Position numbers and translations under genes: made by a program | In this document: piece after piece, positions 18,455-26,531 of the stretch | Layout: the number at the start of each line of letters is the position of its first letter | How positions within the stretch are numbered: the first letter of the stretch is position 1 | The notes under the pieces: generated by a model | Database searches by the model: none | Told to the model about the DNA's origin: nothing | Seen by the model: the letters and a program-made list of their open reading frames with translations, nothing else | Source: Faecalibacterium langellae | GTDB taxonomy: Bacteria; Bacillota; Clostridia; Oscillospirales; Ruminococcaceae | Assembly (NCBI RefSeq): GCF_002549775.1 | Contig: NZ_NMTR01000015.1 | Location: 1-34,325, forward strand | Length of the DNA: 34,325 bases | Direction: 5' to 3'

Positions 18455-18496
18455 CAGCCCCGGGGGCGGTCTTTCGGCCTTCCCCGGGGCTGTTTT
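18455..18496 (+). terminator. Terminator of the phage-derived cassette
   Basis: A perfect 11-bp stem (CAGCCCCGGGG at 18455-18465, CCCCGGGGCTG at 18482-18492) is followed by TTTT. It closes the four-gene unit and separates it from the surface-protein gene. Confidence 0.85.
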
Positions 18497-18717
18497 GCGT
18501 GCAAACGGCGCGATTCGTGCCATTTCCAGGCGCTTTCACGCAGTTTTGGATGACATTTTCTGGAAATTCCGCCATCCTGCAAGCGGTGGATGTGCAAGCG
18601 AATTCATCGCTTCAGCGCGCATTTGAACAGCATCTCCCGTCATCTTCCGCTCCTTGCAGTGCGGCGGCATCGTGCCGGTCCGCCCTTGCATCATTTTCGC
18701 CCTCGACACACAGTTTC
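18497..18717. other. Intergenic segment without recognised gene
   Basis: This stretch lies between the cassette terminator and the surface-protein promoter. Open frames exist on both strands, but none has a family-like sequence or a plausible ribosome-binding site. I see no strong repeat in it. Confidence 0.4.
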
Positions 18718-18747
18718 TTGTATTCGACTTTCGGAACATGATATAAA
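18718..18747 (+). promoter_or_regulatory. Possible promoter of the surface-protein gene
   Basis: TTGTAT (18718-18723) and TATAAA (18742-18747) are 18 bases apart, 83 bases before the ATG. The match is moderate, but the gene has its own upstream terminator and so needs a promoter here. Confidence 0.45.
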
Positions 18748-18830
18748 ACGGTGTGTGGAGTCAAGGCCATTCTATGTCCTTTTTATAGGGCTTTCATGCC
18801 TTTGGCGATAAGAAAGGAGATTGGAAGATC

Positions 18831-21800
18831 ATGACAAACAAAAAGTTTAAATTTGCAGCAATGTCCATGGCGCTGACGGCTTGTGTCGCCGCACAGCCCC
18901 TGCTGGCAAATGCAGCCGAGACCGGCAGCGCGCCGGAGGCTTCGGCTGATCTCAACCTCCAGAACCAGAACGCGGCCCCCGAAGACAGCACCGGCGGCGC
19001 GCCCGATGCCGCCGCGAACGCGAAAGCGCTCCCCCCGGAGGCCCCGGCAAACACCGAGGCGGATGCAGACGTCCAGGCCCCGGCTTTCGGCCCGGAGACC
19101 GACACCGATGACGTGAAGATCGACTACACCGAAAGCACCACCACGGGCGCCACCACCACCGAGACCGGCGATGTGCTCGACACCTCCAGGGAAAACGAGA
19201 AGACCGGCGAACCCGGCAGGGAGATCGGCAAAGCCGAAAAGAGCGAGACCGAACTTGGCAGCACCGCCGAGACCACCACCAGCGGCACCGTCACCGGCAG
19301 CGATGTCATTGGCAAGAATGCCGACGGCAGCACCACCATTACCACACCCAGCATCACCGAGGAGACCACCATGACCACCACCACCGGCACGGGTGACGCC
19401 AGCGCCACCACCGATACCGACCACACCTACACCGAAGACGAGCTGAAAAACATCACGCCCGAAGATGTGCTGGGCGAAAACTACAAAGACAGCCTGAAGT
19501 GGGGTACCAACACGGGCAGCATCAACGGCTACAAGATCACCGGCTTTACCGAAACCGGCAAAAACACCGGCGAGATGACCCTGCGCAAGACGACCCCGCC
19601 GGAGGGGAAAAAGATGTCTGCCGAGGATATTGCAAAGCTCTTGGACCTGGAAAAGCCCGATGTGGCCGCCGACGGCAGCTATCAGCTGACCCGCACCGAA
19701 CCAATCTATGACGAAAACGGCAACCAGATCGGCGAACGCACCACGGTCTACCGCATCATCGGCACGTCGGTGGAAACGACGACCACCACCACCCTGACCA
19801 TCTGCATGAAAAAGAAGGAGCTGGAGGGCAGTGAGGACGTCAAGACCGACACCAAAATCGAGGGCGGCAACACCAAAGTCGATCTGAAGGACGAAGACAT
19901 CACGGACCCCGCGCCCGATGTTACCGTTGACCTTTCCGAGCTGCTCACCGAGACGGACACCCGCAAGGTGAAGGAACACCGCGACGCCAACGGCGCGCTG
20001 ACCGGCTACACCGTCACCGAGGGTGACAAGACCTACGAGATCACCTTTGACGAGACCTCCGGCAAGGCGGTCGGCGATCTTTCCGGCCTGGGCCCTGACC
20101 AGACCTGCGACCTGCTGGGCCGGGATAAGGGCTATCACGCTGAAGACGGCAAGATCTTCGACAAGGACGGCCACGAACTGACGGTCAGCGAAAAACAGGA
20201 ACTGCTGAAAACGGTCAAGGTGACCGTCAAGCTCACCCAGACCGGCAGCACCGATTGGACGCCTGCGGACGAAGACGCCGCAAAAAAGGCAGAAGAAACC
20301 GCGAAAGCAGAAGCCATTTTCAACGCGCTGAGAGACGCCATCCGCAAAGACGAGCATCTTGCCCCTGAGGAAAAAGCCCTGCTGCAGGCCCAGCTCCAGA
20401 GCGATCAGGATGCCGGTAAAATCAGTTCGGCCACCAAAGAATGGAGCTACAAAGACGAAGACGCCAACCGGCAGTATCGTTACGAATACACCGTAGACAA
20501 CACGACCATAAGTACGGGCGACGCCGCTGACGATGCAACCGAACGCAAGGATACCGTCAACGGCACGGCGTATGTCTCCGGCTCGACGATCATTCGGACC
20601 GGTCTCCATGAGGAAGGCCCCACCATCACCTCCGGGGAGGTTTCTGGCATCAGCAGCGACTTCAAGACTTTGCCGGAGAACGTCGTCGAAGACAGTGTGG
20701 AATATATTAAGATCGACGGCGTCCAGTATCTGAAAAAATACACCCTGCAGGATGGCCGTACCTTTGAATTCACCTACACGACCGGGCAGAAACTTCCCGA
20801 TGACCTCAAGGCCGGTCTGGCTGAAGGCACCGTCGTCTCCGGCGACAGCTTTACCATGGTGAGCTGGACCGTCACCGAGGAAAAGCAGGAGGACCCGGAA
20901 CAGGCCGACCTTTCCACCGGCGACAAATGGGATTTTAACGAAAATAGCGGCACGCTGACCATCACTTATGCGGACGGCCGGGAACCCGATGTCTTTGAGG
21001 ACATGACTTATGACAAAGATTCCGACACCTACACCAAAAAGGATGGCACCGTCACCGTTAAGAAGAACAAAACGTATTATGAAGGTCTCGACAAGAACGA
21101 GCTCAATGAACTTCTGAAAGAGATCGAAGGCCGCCTGAGTAAATCCTATAAAAATGCCGCCGTGACCAGCTTCAATAAAGAGACTGGCATCGGCACTGCC
21201 ACCTACACGGACGAAAACAACGTGGAACACACCATCCGGTTCACCAGCGGCAATCGCACGTTGCTGATCACCCGGAGCGAAATGAAGACCATCATCAATG
21301 TTGATGAAGCAACTTTGCGCACCGAGATCCGAAAAGAGCTCGATTCTCTGGAAGAAGGCTGGCAGCTCAAGGTCGGCAATCAGGTCGTCACCCGGAGAAA
21401 TAAAGAACTCTGGCTGTCTGACACCGAGAAGGCAACGGAGGAAGACATTATCCGGATCATCAATGATGCCGTTCATTCGTTTGTTGACTTCAAGAACATG
21501 AGCCGCGCGGAACTTATCCAGCATCTTGAAGCCGCGAAGGCCGACGCGGATAAAGCCGGGCTTTCCTACTCCGAGTCCACCTCGTTCGACCACGCCGACC
21601 TTGATATTGAAACCAATCTGAAAGATGAAAAAGGTAACGACCTGGGTGAGGCCTTTATTATCGACAGCCCCACTTACACCTTCGGCCACAGCGCTTCCAC
21701 CGTCGTGGACGGCAAAGCGACCGGCCCCAAACTTGCATCTAACGCAACCTACGACGATTTTTCCAAAAAGATGGAATACCGCGGCACCAGATACAACTAC

Positions 21801-22823
21801 ACCGCCAACAACTACTACTCCGTCACCGGTAAAGTCGCTTATGGCAAAGACCAGTCTTTCAACGGCCGGGATGCTAAAAACAAGGCTGACTCCCGCGTCA
21901 AAGAGCTCGGCGGCGATGCCATTGCCGTCCAGACCAGCAGCGGGATGTGGACGGTTTTCCAGCACACCGCCGACCTGCTCGCCTACGGCTATATGGACAG
22001 CGACAGCAATACCTGCCGCAACAAACCTGACCCCGCCGCTCCCAGCACACAAGGCCACAAGGGCCCCGGCGATCACGATAAGCCCGGCAACGGCTACGAC
22101 CTTCTGCTGAAGAATCTCACCCTGATCAACGGCACAGTCGTTGCGCAGAGCAAGACCACCTATTCCGCCACTCTTACCAAGAGCAAGTGCTCCACCGCCT
22201 CCGGCAGACTGCTGGAGATCACCGGGCTTTCCCACATCGAGAGCTCGGAAGGCAGCGGCTATTTCGGCAGCTACGACCTCACCACGACGGACCACACCGA
22301 CTTCACCACCACCGAGTGCGGCGGCAAGGGCGTCAAAGGCACGGGCCATGGCATCTTTGAGTCCATCCGCAGCTTCTTTGAAAAGGCCTTCACCGGCACC
22401 ACCGAGGGTACCCGCTATGACGGCACGCTGAACTACACCTACACCACCGACAGCGACTACACTGCCGCGGTCGTTGCAAAGAAAGACGCGTACCACACCG
22501 TGGCGAACGTGAGCTACCAATACACCACCACCGAGACCCGCACTTCCTACCGCGACGACAGCACCGTGGTGGTCGTGCCGCCCACGACCCCGGATGAGGC
22601 TCCGCAGACCCCTGAGACGCCCGAACTGCAGCCGGTGCAGGACACCGTGCCGGACGCCCCGGTCCTGCCTTTGGACATCGTCGTGCGGCCCGTGCAGGAC
22701 GCCCACGCCCTGCCGCAGACCGGTGTGAACTGGTGGGCCGCATTCTGCATGGCGGTCAGCGGATTCATCCTCATGGCCGCCGGTGCCTTCGCCAGCCTGA
22801 CCGGCAAGAACGCCCGCCACTAA
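18831..22823 (+). CDS. Giant sortase-anchored surface protein (LPQTG), function unknown
   Basis: This 1330-residue protein has a signal peptide (1-28, basic start, hydrophobic core, ANA cleavage site) and a complete wall-sorting signal: LPQTG at 1294-1298, a hydrophobic helix and the basic end GKNARH. The mature part is acidic and rich in Thr, Asp, Glu, Lys and Gly, with long runs of beta-strand-like Thr-Tyr patterns and helical Leu/Glu segments between them, and no enzyme motif I recognise. A proline-rich stalk (about 1240-1290) precedes the anchor. Loosely similar segments (for example around GYTVTEGDKTYEITF and QYLKKYTLQDGRTFEF) suggest degenerate internal repeats. AAGGAG precedes the ATG. 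No sortase gene is in the window. Adhesion is a guess from architecture only. Confidence 0.85.
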   Translation: MTNKKFKFAAMSMALTACVAAQPLLANAAETGSAPEASADLNLQNQNAAPEDSTGGAPDAAANAKALPPEAPANTEADADVQAPAFGPETDTDDVKIDYTESTTTGATTTETGDVLDTSRENEKTGEPGREIGKAEKSETELGSTAETTTSGTVTGSDVIGKNADGSTTITTPSITEETTMTTTTGTGDASATTDTDHTYTEDELKNITPEDVLGENYKDSLKWGTNTGSINGYKITGFTETGKNTGEMTLRKTTPPEGKKMSAEDIAKLLDLEKPDVAADGSYQLTRTEPIYDENGNQIGERTTVYRIIGTSVETTTTTTLTICMKKKELEGSEDVKTDTKIEGGNTKVDLKDEDITDPAPDVTVDLSELLTETDTRKVKEHRDANGALTGYTVTEGDKTYEITFDETSGKAVGDLSGLGPDQTCDLLGRDKGYHAEDGKIFDKDGHELTVSEKQELLKTVKVTVKLTQTGSTDWTPADEDAAKKAEETAKAEAIFNALRDAIRKDEHLAPEEKALLQAQLQSDQDAGKISSATKEWSYKDEDANRQYRYEYTVDNTTISTGDAADDATERKDTVNGTAYVSGSTIIRTGLHEEGPTITSGEVSGISSDFKTLPENVVEDSVEYIKIDGVQYLKKYTLQDGRTFEFTYTTGQKLPDDLKAGLAEGTVVSGDSFTMVSWTVTEEKQEDPEQADLSTGDKWDFNENSGTLTITYADGREPDVFEDMTYDKDSDTYTKKDGTVTVKKNKTYYEGLDKNELNELLKEIEGRLSKSYKNAAVTSFNKETGIGTATYTDENNVEHTIRFTSGNRTLLITRSEMKTIINVDEATLRTEIRKELDSLEEGWQLKVGNQVVTRRNKELWLSDTEKATEEDIIRIINDAVHSFVDFKNMSRAELIQHLEAAKADADKAGLSYSESTSFDHADLDIETNLKDEKGNDLGEAFIIDSPTYTFGHSASTVVDGKATGPKLASNATYDDFSKKMEYRGTRYNYTANNYYSVTGKVAYGKDQSFNGRDAKNKADSRVKELGGDAIAVQTSSGMWTVFQHTADLLAYGYMDSDSNTCRNKPDPAAPSTQGHKGPGDHDKPGNGYDLLLKNLTLINGTVVAQSKTTYSATLTKSKCSTASGRLLEITGLSHIESSEGSGYFGSYDLTTTDHTDFTTTECGGKGVKGTGHGIFESIRSFFEKAFTGTTEGTRYDGTLNYTYTTDSDYTAAVVAKKDAYHTVANVSYQYTTTETRTSYRDDSTVVVVPPTTPDEAPQTPETPELQPVQDTVPDAPVLPLDIVVRPVQDAHALPQTGVNWWAAFCMAVSGFILMAAGAFASLTGKNARH

Positions 22824-22895
22824 AGGCCCGGCACGCCCCTGACAGGTGCATGGGCCCCCTATTTCTCTGCCATCTCCTCATTCTTGATACACTGC

Positions 22896-22943
22896 AATGA
22901 AACACCCCCGTTCCGGCGTTTGCCCGAGCGGGGGTGTTTCATT
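22896..22943. terminator. Bidirectional terminator between convergent genes
   Basis: A perfect 15-bp stem (AATGAAACACCCCCG at 22896-22910, CGGGGGTGTTTCATT at 22929-22943) lies between the surface-protein stop and the stop of the patatin-like gene, which converge. The T-runs are short, partly supplied by the stem itself. Confidence 0.75.
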
Positions 22944-22959
22944 GTGCTGTTTGCAGAAT

Positions 22960-23805
22960 TTAAGCCTGCTTATACCATTCAATGAGCTTTCCGGCATCCT
23001 GCCAGCCCTTGCGGTACATCGCTTCCAGTGCCTGCTTGTCTTTCGTCAGGGTCGCCATGCCCTCGGTGCTGTCCGGCGCAATGACACACACGATGCCCTG
23101 CTGTTCCAGCTTGAGCGCGCGGCGCACGGTCTGATTGTACCGCTCTGCCCGCAGGAAAAGCCCCTTCGCCGCTGCCGGATACCGGTGCCGCAGCAGCTTT
23201 GCCAGCTTCTTGTCCCGGGCACCGGTCTGCTCCGGCGCGACGGGCTTTGTCAGGATGACGGCCACCCGGTCGCAGCCCAGCGCAAAGGCTTTTTCCAGCG
23301 GCACCGGGTCGGCCAGACCGCCGTCATAGTAGGGCACGCCGTCCATGAAATAGGGCTGATCCACCACCGGGATGCAGCAGGACGCCATCAGCGGGCGGTA
23401 ATCGTCCTGCCGCAGGTCCGCTTTGGTAAAATAGCGCGGCTTGCCAGTGCGGGCTTCCGTGGCCACGATGACCAGCTCTGCCGGGCTGCGCACCACGGCG
23501 GGGTAATCCAGCGGGTTTTCACCGCCCCGGTTGCTCAGCGCCCCGTAGACGTATTCCAGGTCCAGATACGAGTGTTTGCGCACCAGATTGCCCACGCTCA
23601 TGTACTCTTTGCGGAAGGAGTAATCCTGATAAAAGGGCTTGTTGCGGCCATGCTGCCCGGCCACATAGGACGACATATTGGCGCTGCCCGCCGACACGCC
23701 GATGCAGCAGTCGAACCGCACGCCTTCTTCCATACAGCGGTCCAGCACGCCCGCGCCGTAAATGCCCCGCAGGCCGCCGCCCACATCAATGATGCCGGTT
23801 TTCAT
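22960..23805 (-). CDS. Patatin-like phospholipase
   Basis: This 281-residue protein belongs to the bacterial patatin family of lipid acyl hydrolases. The catalytic pair is visible: the nucleophile S38 in GVSAGS and D161 in the DGG motif. The oxyanion-type glycine loop GGGLRGIYGAGV is at 9-20. The overall sequence resembles the YjjU/RssA-like subgroup of cytosolic proteins, whose natural substrates are mostly unknown. There is no signal peptide. I chose the ATG at 23805 because the glycine loop then sits in its normal place; 47 more in-frame residues upstream look non-coding. It stands alone between two terminators. Confidence 0.88.
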   Translation of the reverse strand: MKTGIIDVGGGLRGIYGAGVLDRCMEEGVRFDCCIGVSAGSANMSSYVAGQHGRNKPFYQDYSFRKEYMSVGNLVRKHSYLDLEYVYGALSNRGGENPLDYPAVVRSPAELVIVATEARTGKPRYFTKADLRQDDYRPLMASCCIPVVDQPYFMDGVPYYDGGLADPVPLEKAFALGCDRVAVILTKPVAPEQTGARDKKLAKLLRHRYPAAAKGLFLRAERYNQTVRRALKLEQQGIVCVIAPDSTEGMATLTKDKQALEAMYRKGWQDAGKLIEWYKQA

Positions 23806-23937
23806 ACGCTTCCCTCGCTTTCGTTTTCCACAACAGTATAGCGCGGATGTGGAAAATGCGCATTCAGCAATCCGGGGCAATTGCTGAAAATTTGAGCGGG
23901 AGAATACAAGTGATTTGAATGCCGCCGGACATGCGCA

Positions 23938-24053
23938 GTCGCGCACCTCAGTTCAGCGGGAAAGCTGGCAACAAAAAAGCAGTTCTGCCGAAGCAGAACT
24001 GCCAAGTTTGCAATACGGGGTAAATCAGCGCTTGCTGAACTGAGGTGCGCGAC
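23938..24053. repeat. 20-bp inverted repeat copying the 3' end of rpsI
   Basis: The 20 bases GTCGCGCACCTCAGTTCAGC at 23938-23957 occur again as the exact reverse complement at 24034-24053, where they encode the conserved C-terminal RAPQFS of ribosomal protein S9. The 76 bases between hold the last codons, the stop and the terminator of rpsI. A match of this length between a coding end and non-coding DNA is not expected by chance. Confidence 0.85.
23973..24002 (-). terminator. Terminator of rplM-rpsI
   Basis: On the minus strand a perfect 10-bp stem (GCAGTTCTGC / GCAGAACTGC) with a 4-base loop is followed by six T, 22 bases after the rpsI stop. Confidence 0.93.
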
Positions 24054-24423
24054 GAGCAGCCTTCAGACCGTACTTCTTACGTTCCTTCATACGAGGATCG
24101 CGGGTCAGGAAGCCTTCCTTCTTCAGAGCAGCACGGTTCTCATCGTTCTGCTGCAGCAGAGCGCGGCTCAGGCCGTGGCGGATAGCGCCAGCCTGGCCGG
24201 AAACACCGCCGCCGGAAACGCGGACGACGACGTCATACTTGCCCTCCAGGCCCAGCAGGACCAGCGGAGAACGGACAATCAGCTTCAGGGTCTCCAGACC
24301 GAAGTAGTTGTCGATATCACGATCGTTGATGGTGATCTTGCCAGTGCCGGTGTAAACGCGAACGCGGGCAACGGAATCCTTACGACGACCAGTGCCGTAG
24401 AAATAAGGTTTGGTTTCGTACAT
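24025..24423 (-). CDS. rpsI: 30S ribosomal protein S9
   Basis: This 132-residue protein is a core small-subunit component whose C-terminal tail reaches the P-site tRNA. The family blocks [11 protein letters not shown], the [14 protein letters not shown] segment, and the invariant ending RRAPQFSKR are all present. It lies 17 bases after rplM with AGGAGG before the ATG, in the order conserved across bacteria. The bases encoding its end are repeated in inverted form downstream (see the inverted repeat). Length is normal. Confidence 0.98.
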   Translation of the reverse strand: MYETKPYFYGTGRRKDSVARVRVYTGTGKITINDRDIDNYFGLETLKLIVRSPLVLLGLEGKYDVVVRVSGGGVSGQAGAIRHGLSRALLQQNDENRAALKKEGFLTRDPRMKERKKYGLKAARRAPQFSKR

Positions 24424-24440
24424 GTTCGATTGCCTCCTTC

Positions 24441-24869
24441 TTAGAACTCGATCTTCTCGGGCTTCTGAGCTGCGTGAGCGTGCTCGGCACCCTGGTAGCA
24501 GTGCAGGCGGGTCAGGGCCTTAGCACCGATGGTGTTGGAAGGGATCATGCCCTTGACAGCGTAGGTCATAGCCAGATCGCTGTTCTCAGCCATCAGCTTG
24601 CCGTACTGGACCTTCTTCAGGCCGCCGATGTACTTGCTGTGGGTGATGTGGAACTTCTGCTCGGCCTTCTTGCCGGTCAAAACAGCCTTGTCGCAGTTGA
24701 TGACAACGACGAAATCGCCGCAGTCCACATTGGGGGTGTAATCGACCTTCTGCTTGCCGCGCAGCAGAACAGCGGCTTCAGCAGCGACGTGGCCCAGGCT
24801 CTTGCCGGCAGCGTCGAGCAGGTACCACTTGCGCTCGACTTCAGCGGGCTTCACGAGAGTAGTGCTCAT
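24441..24869 (-). CDS. rplM: 50S ribosomal protein L13
   Basis: This 142-residue protein is an early-assembling large-subunit protein. The family blocks are clear: [26 protein letters not shown] near the N-terminus (residues 14-39, given in part), [12 protein letters not shown], and the MAVKGMIP-type segment [19 protein letters not shown] lies 6 bases before the ATG. It has its own near-consensus promoter and is followed by rpsI in the same transcript. Confidence 0.98.
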   Translation of the reverse strand: MSTTLVKPAEVERKWYLLDAAGKSLGHVAAEAAVLLRGKQKVDYTPNVDCGDFVVVINCDKAVLTGKKAEQKFHITHSKYIGGLKKVQYGKLMAENSDLAMTYAVKGMIPSNTIGAKALTRLHCYQGAEHAHAAQKPEKIEF

Positions 24870-24931
24870 ATCTATTTCCTCCTGATAAGCTTTTTGTAAC
24901 GTTTCAGGCGCCTGTTTGGGGCGCGAGTGTC

Positions 24932-24960
24932 AGTATACATCATAAAAAGCTGCCTGTCAA
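24932..24960 (-). promoter_or_regulatory. Promoter of rplM-rpsI
   Basis: On the minus strand a perfect TTGACA (24955-24960) and TATACT (24932-24937) are 17 bases apart. The leader of about 55 bases holds a short GCGCC/GGCGC pairing that could be a small L13 autoregulatory site, but I cannot confirm that. Confidence 0.85.
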
Positions 24961-25122
24961 CAGCAATTTTTGATTTTTTCAGTGTAAATTTTGCAATCTC
25001 TCAAATTCTCTTGTTTTCTCTTGATTTCTCACGATTTCAAACATCGCATTTTCTGTAAATTTTTCTGCCCGCCGGGGCAGATTTTCTCGCGCTGCACGCT
25101 ACAATTTTGCCCTGTGTTGTGC

Positions 25123-25128
25123 TATACT
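25123..25128 (+). promoter_or_regulatory. Extended -10 promoter of the 25183-29631 gene group
   Basis: TGC directly precedes TATACT (25123-25128), an extended -10 element; the -35 region is poor. A start near 25135 would give a leader of about 48 bases before the ATG at 25183. Confidence 0.6.
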
Positions 25129-25182
25129 ATAAAGGATATGGCAGCATCCGCTGCGCCACGCAAAACAAGGAGAGCTTTCTAC

Positions 25183-25752
25183 ATGCCAAACGATATCGAC
25201 CGCAACGCTTCCGCCCAGCGCCGCACCTCCAAACTGCTCACCGCCATGGGCATTTTCGTGGGGCTGGGCATCATCGCCTACATTATTTTAACGCTGCTGG
25301 TCAACCGCAGCGTGCCCGCAAACCCCGACACCCGCTATACCGGCACCAACGGCATCTCGGTCTACTACGACAGTTCCATCTGGTCTGTCTGCCAGATGAC
25401 CGAGGACGACACCCTCGGCACCGTGCTGGAAGTGGCCACCGCCGACACCTCGGACGGTGAGGACTACGAGGCCGTGCTGCTGCAGCGCGGCACCGCCGAT
25501 ACCTACGAGGACTTCATCGGCGCTTCGGAAAAAGACCTCAAGCAGGCTTACGGCGTCATCAAACCCCGCAAGGTCAACCTGACCGTGGACGGGGCCGAGG
25601 TGGAAGCCGTGCGCTGCGACATCCAGACCTATTACGCCGTGCTGGCTACCATCACCTACCCCAGCGGTGACGTGGTGTATGTTTCCGGCCTGACCAAGCT
25701 TGCGTCCATCAACGACGTGGTGAACCTTGTGGAAAGCGTGACCCTGTCATGA
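25183..25752 (+). CDS. Membrane-anchored protein of unknown function
   Basis: This 189-residue protein has a charged N-terminus, one transmembrane helix (about 20-43, MGIFVGLGIIAYIILTLLV) and an outward-facing domain of about 145 residues. I recognise no family. The outer domain reads as mixed alpha/beta with acidic patches and resembles small lipoprotein-like domains seen in Firmicute hypotheticals only in general pattern. The ATG at 25183 has AAGGAG upstream and follows an extended -10 promoter. Its stop overlaps the start of the TtcA-like gene by 4 bases (ATGA), so the two are probably translated together, without an obvious functional reason. Confidence 0.75.
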   Translation: MPNDIDRNASAQRRTSKLLTAMGIFVGLGIIAYIILTLLVNRSVPANPDTRYTGTNGISVYYDSSIWSVCQMTEDDTLGTVLEVATADTSDGEDYEAVLLQRGTADTYEDFIGASEKDLKQAYGVIKPRKVNLTVDGAEVEAVRCDIQTYYAVLATITYPSGDVVYVSGLTKLASINDVVNLVESVTLS

Positions 25753-26528
25753 ACCAGTCCCGTGCAATGCAACGCCTGTGCGGCCTGATGCGCAAGGCGG
25801 TGCAGGATTATGAGATGATCGCCCCGGGCGACCGGGTGATGGTGGGCGTCTCCGGCGGCAAGGACAGCGTGGCCCTGACCATCGGCCTTGCCGAGCTGCG
25901 CAGGTACATCGGCTTCGATTTCACCGTGCAGGCCGTCACGCTGGACCCCCAGTTCGGCGGCAGGCCCATGGATTACACCGTGCTGCAGGACCTGTTTGCC
26001 CGGCACGGCATCCCCTATGAGATCCGCCGCACCGAGATCGGCCCCGTGGTGTTCGACTACCGCAAGGAAAAGAACCCCTGCGCCCTGTGCGCCAAGCTGC
26101 GCCGCGGCGCGCTGCACACGGCGGCGCAGGAGCTGGGCTGCAACAAGGTGGCACTGGGGCATCATCTGGACGACGCGGTGGAGACCTTTTATATGAACCT
26201 CTGGCGGGAAGGCCGCATCGGCTGCTTTTCGCCGGTGACGTATCTCTCCCGCCGGGAGCTGACCCTCATCCGGCCCATGCTGCTGGCCACCGAACAGGAG
26301 GTCATCGGGGCCGTGCACGCCGAGGGCCTGCCCATCGTAAAAAGCGTCTGCCCCGCTGACGGCGTCACCGTGCGCGAACAGACCAAAGAATTCGTCCGGG
26401 AGCGCTGCCGCACCGACCACGCCTTCCGGCAAAAGACCCTGCACGCGCTGCAGGAGAGCGGCATCGACGGCTGGCGGCCCGTCCACACCGGGCGCGGCAG
26501 CTTTTCCATTACAAACGAGGAAGAATGA
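25749..26528 (+). CDS. TtcA-like PP-loop ATPase (tRNA thiolation family)
   Basis: This 259-residue protein belongs to the TtcA/TilS-type PP-loop group that activates tRNA bases by adenylation. The ATP loop SGGKDS is at 35-40. A CxxC pair at C111/C114 (CALC) and a third cysteine at C201 (VCPADG) match the layout of the iron-sulfur-cluster ligands of TtcA, which makes 2-thiocytidine at tRNA position 32 in enterobacteria. The histidine/aspartate segment GHHLDDAVET is also conserved. The actual tRNA base modified in Firmicutes carrying such proteins is not settled, so I give no symbol. It overlaps the previous gene by 4 bases, and alr begins 3 bases after its stop. Confidence 0.85.
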   Translation: MNQSRAMQRLCGLMRKAVQDYEMIAPGDRVMVGVSGGKDSVALTIGLAELRRYIGFDFTVQAVTLDPQFGGRPMDYTVLQDLFARHGIPYEIRRTEIGPVVFDYRKEKNPCALCAKLRRGALHTAAQELGCNKVALGHHLDDAVETFYMNLWREGRIGCFSPVTYLSRRELTLIRPMLLATEQEVIGAVHAEGLPIVKSVCPADGVTVREQTKEFVRERCRTDHAFRQKTLHALQESGIDGWRPVHTGRGSFSITNEEE

Positions 26529-26531
26529 ATC

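Noticed and set aside
18536-18739. 67-codon open frame on the minus strand between the holin and the surface protein
   Set aside because: It has no ribosome-binding site, no recognisable sequence and no partner genes.
18783-22820. Open frame of about 1345 codons antisense to the LPQTG protein
   Set aside because: The plus-strand protein has a signal peptide, sorting signal, ribosome-binding site and terminator. The antisense frame has Gly/Val/Phe-rich shadow composition and none of these.
24870-24931. Ribosomal protein L13 autoregulatory leader
   Set aside because: Only a short GCGCC/GGCGC pairing is visible in the leader, too little to identify the known structure.
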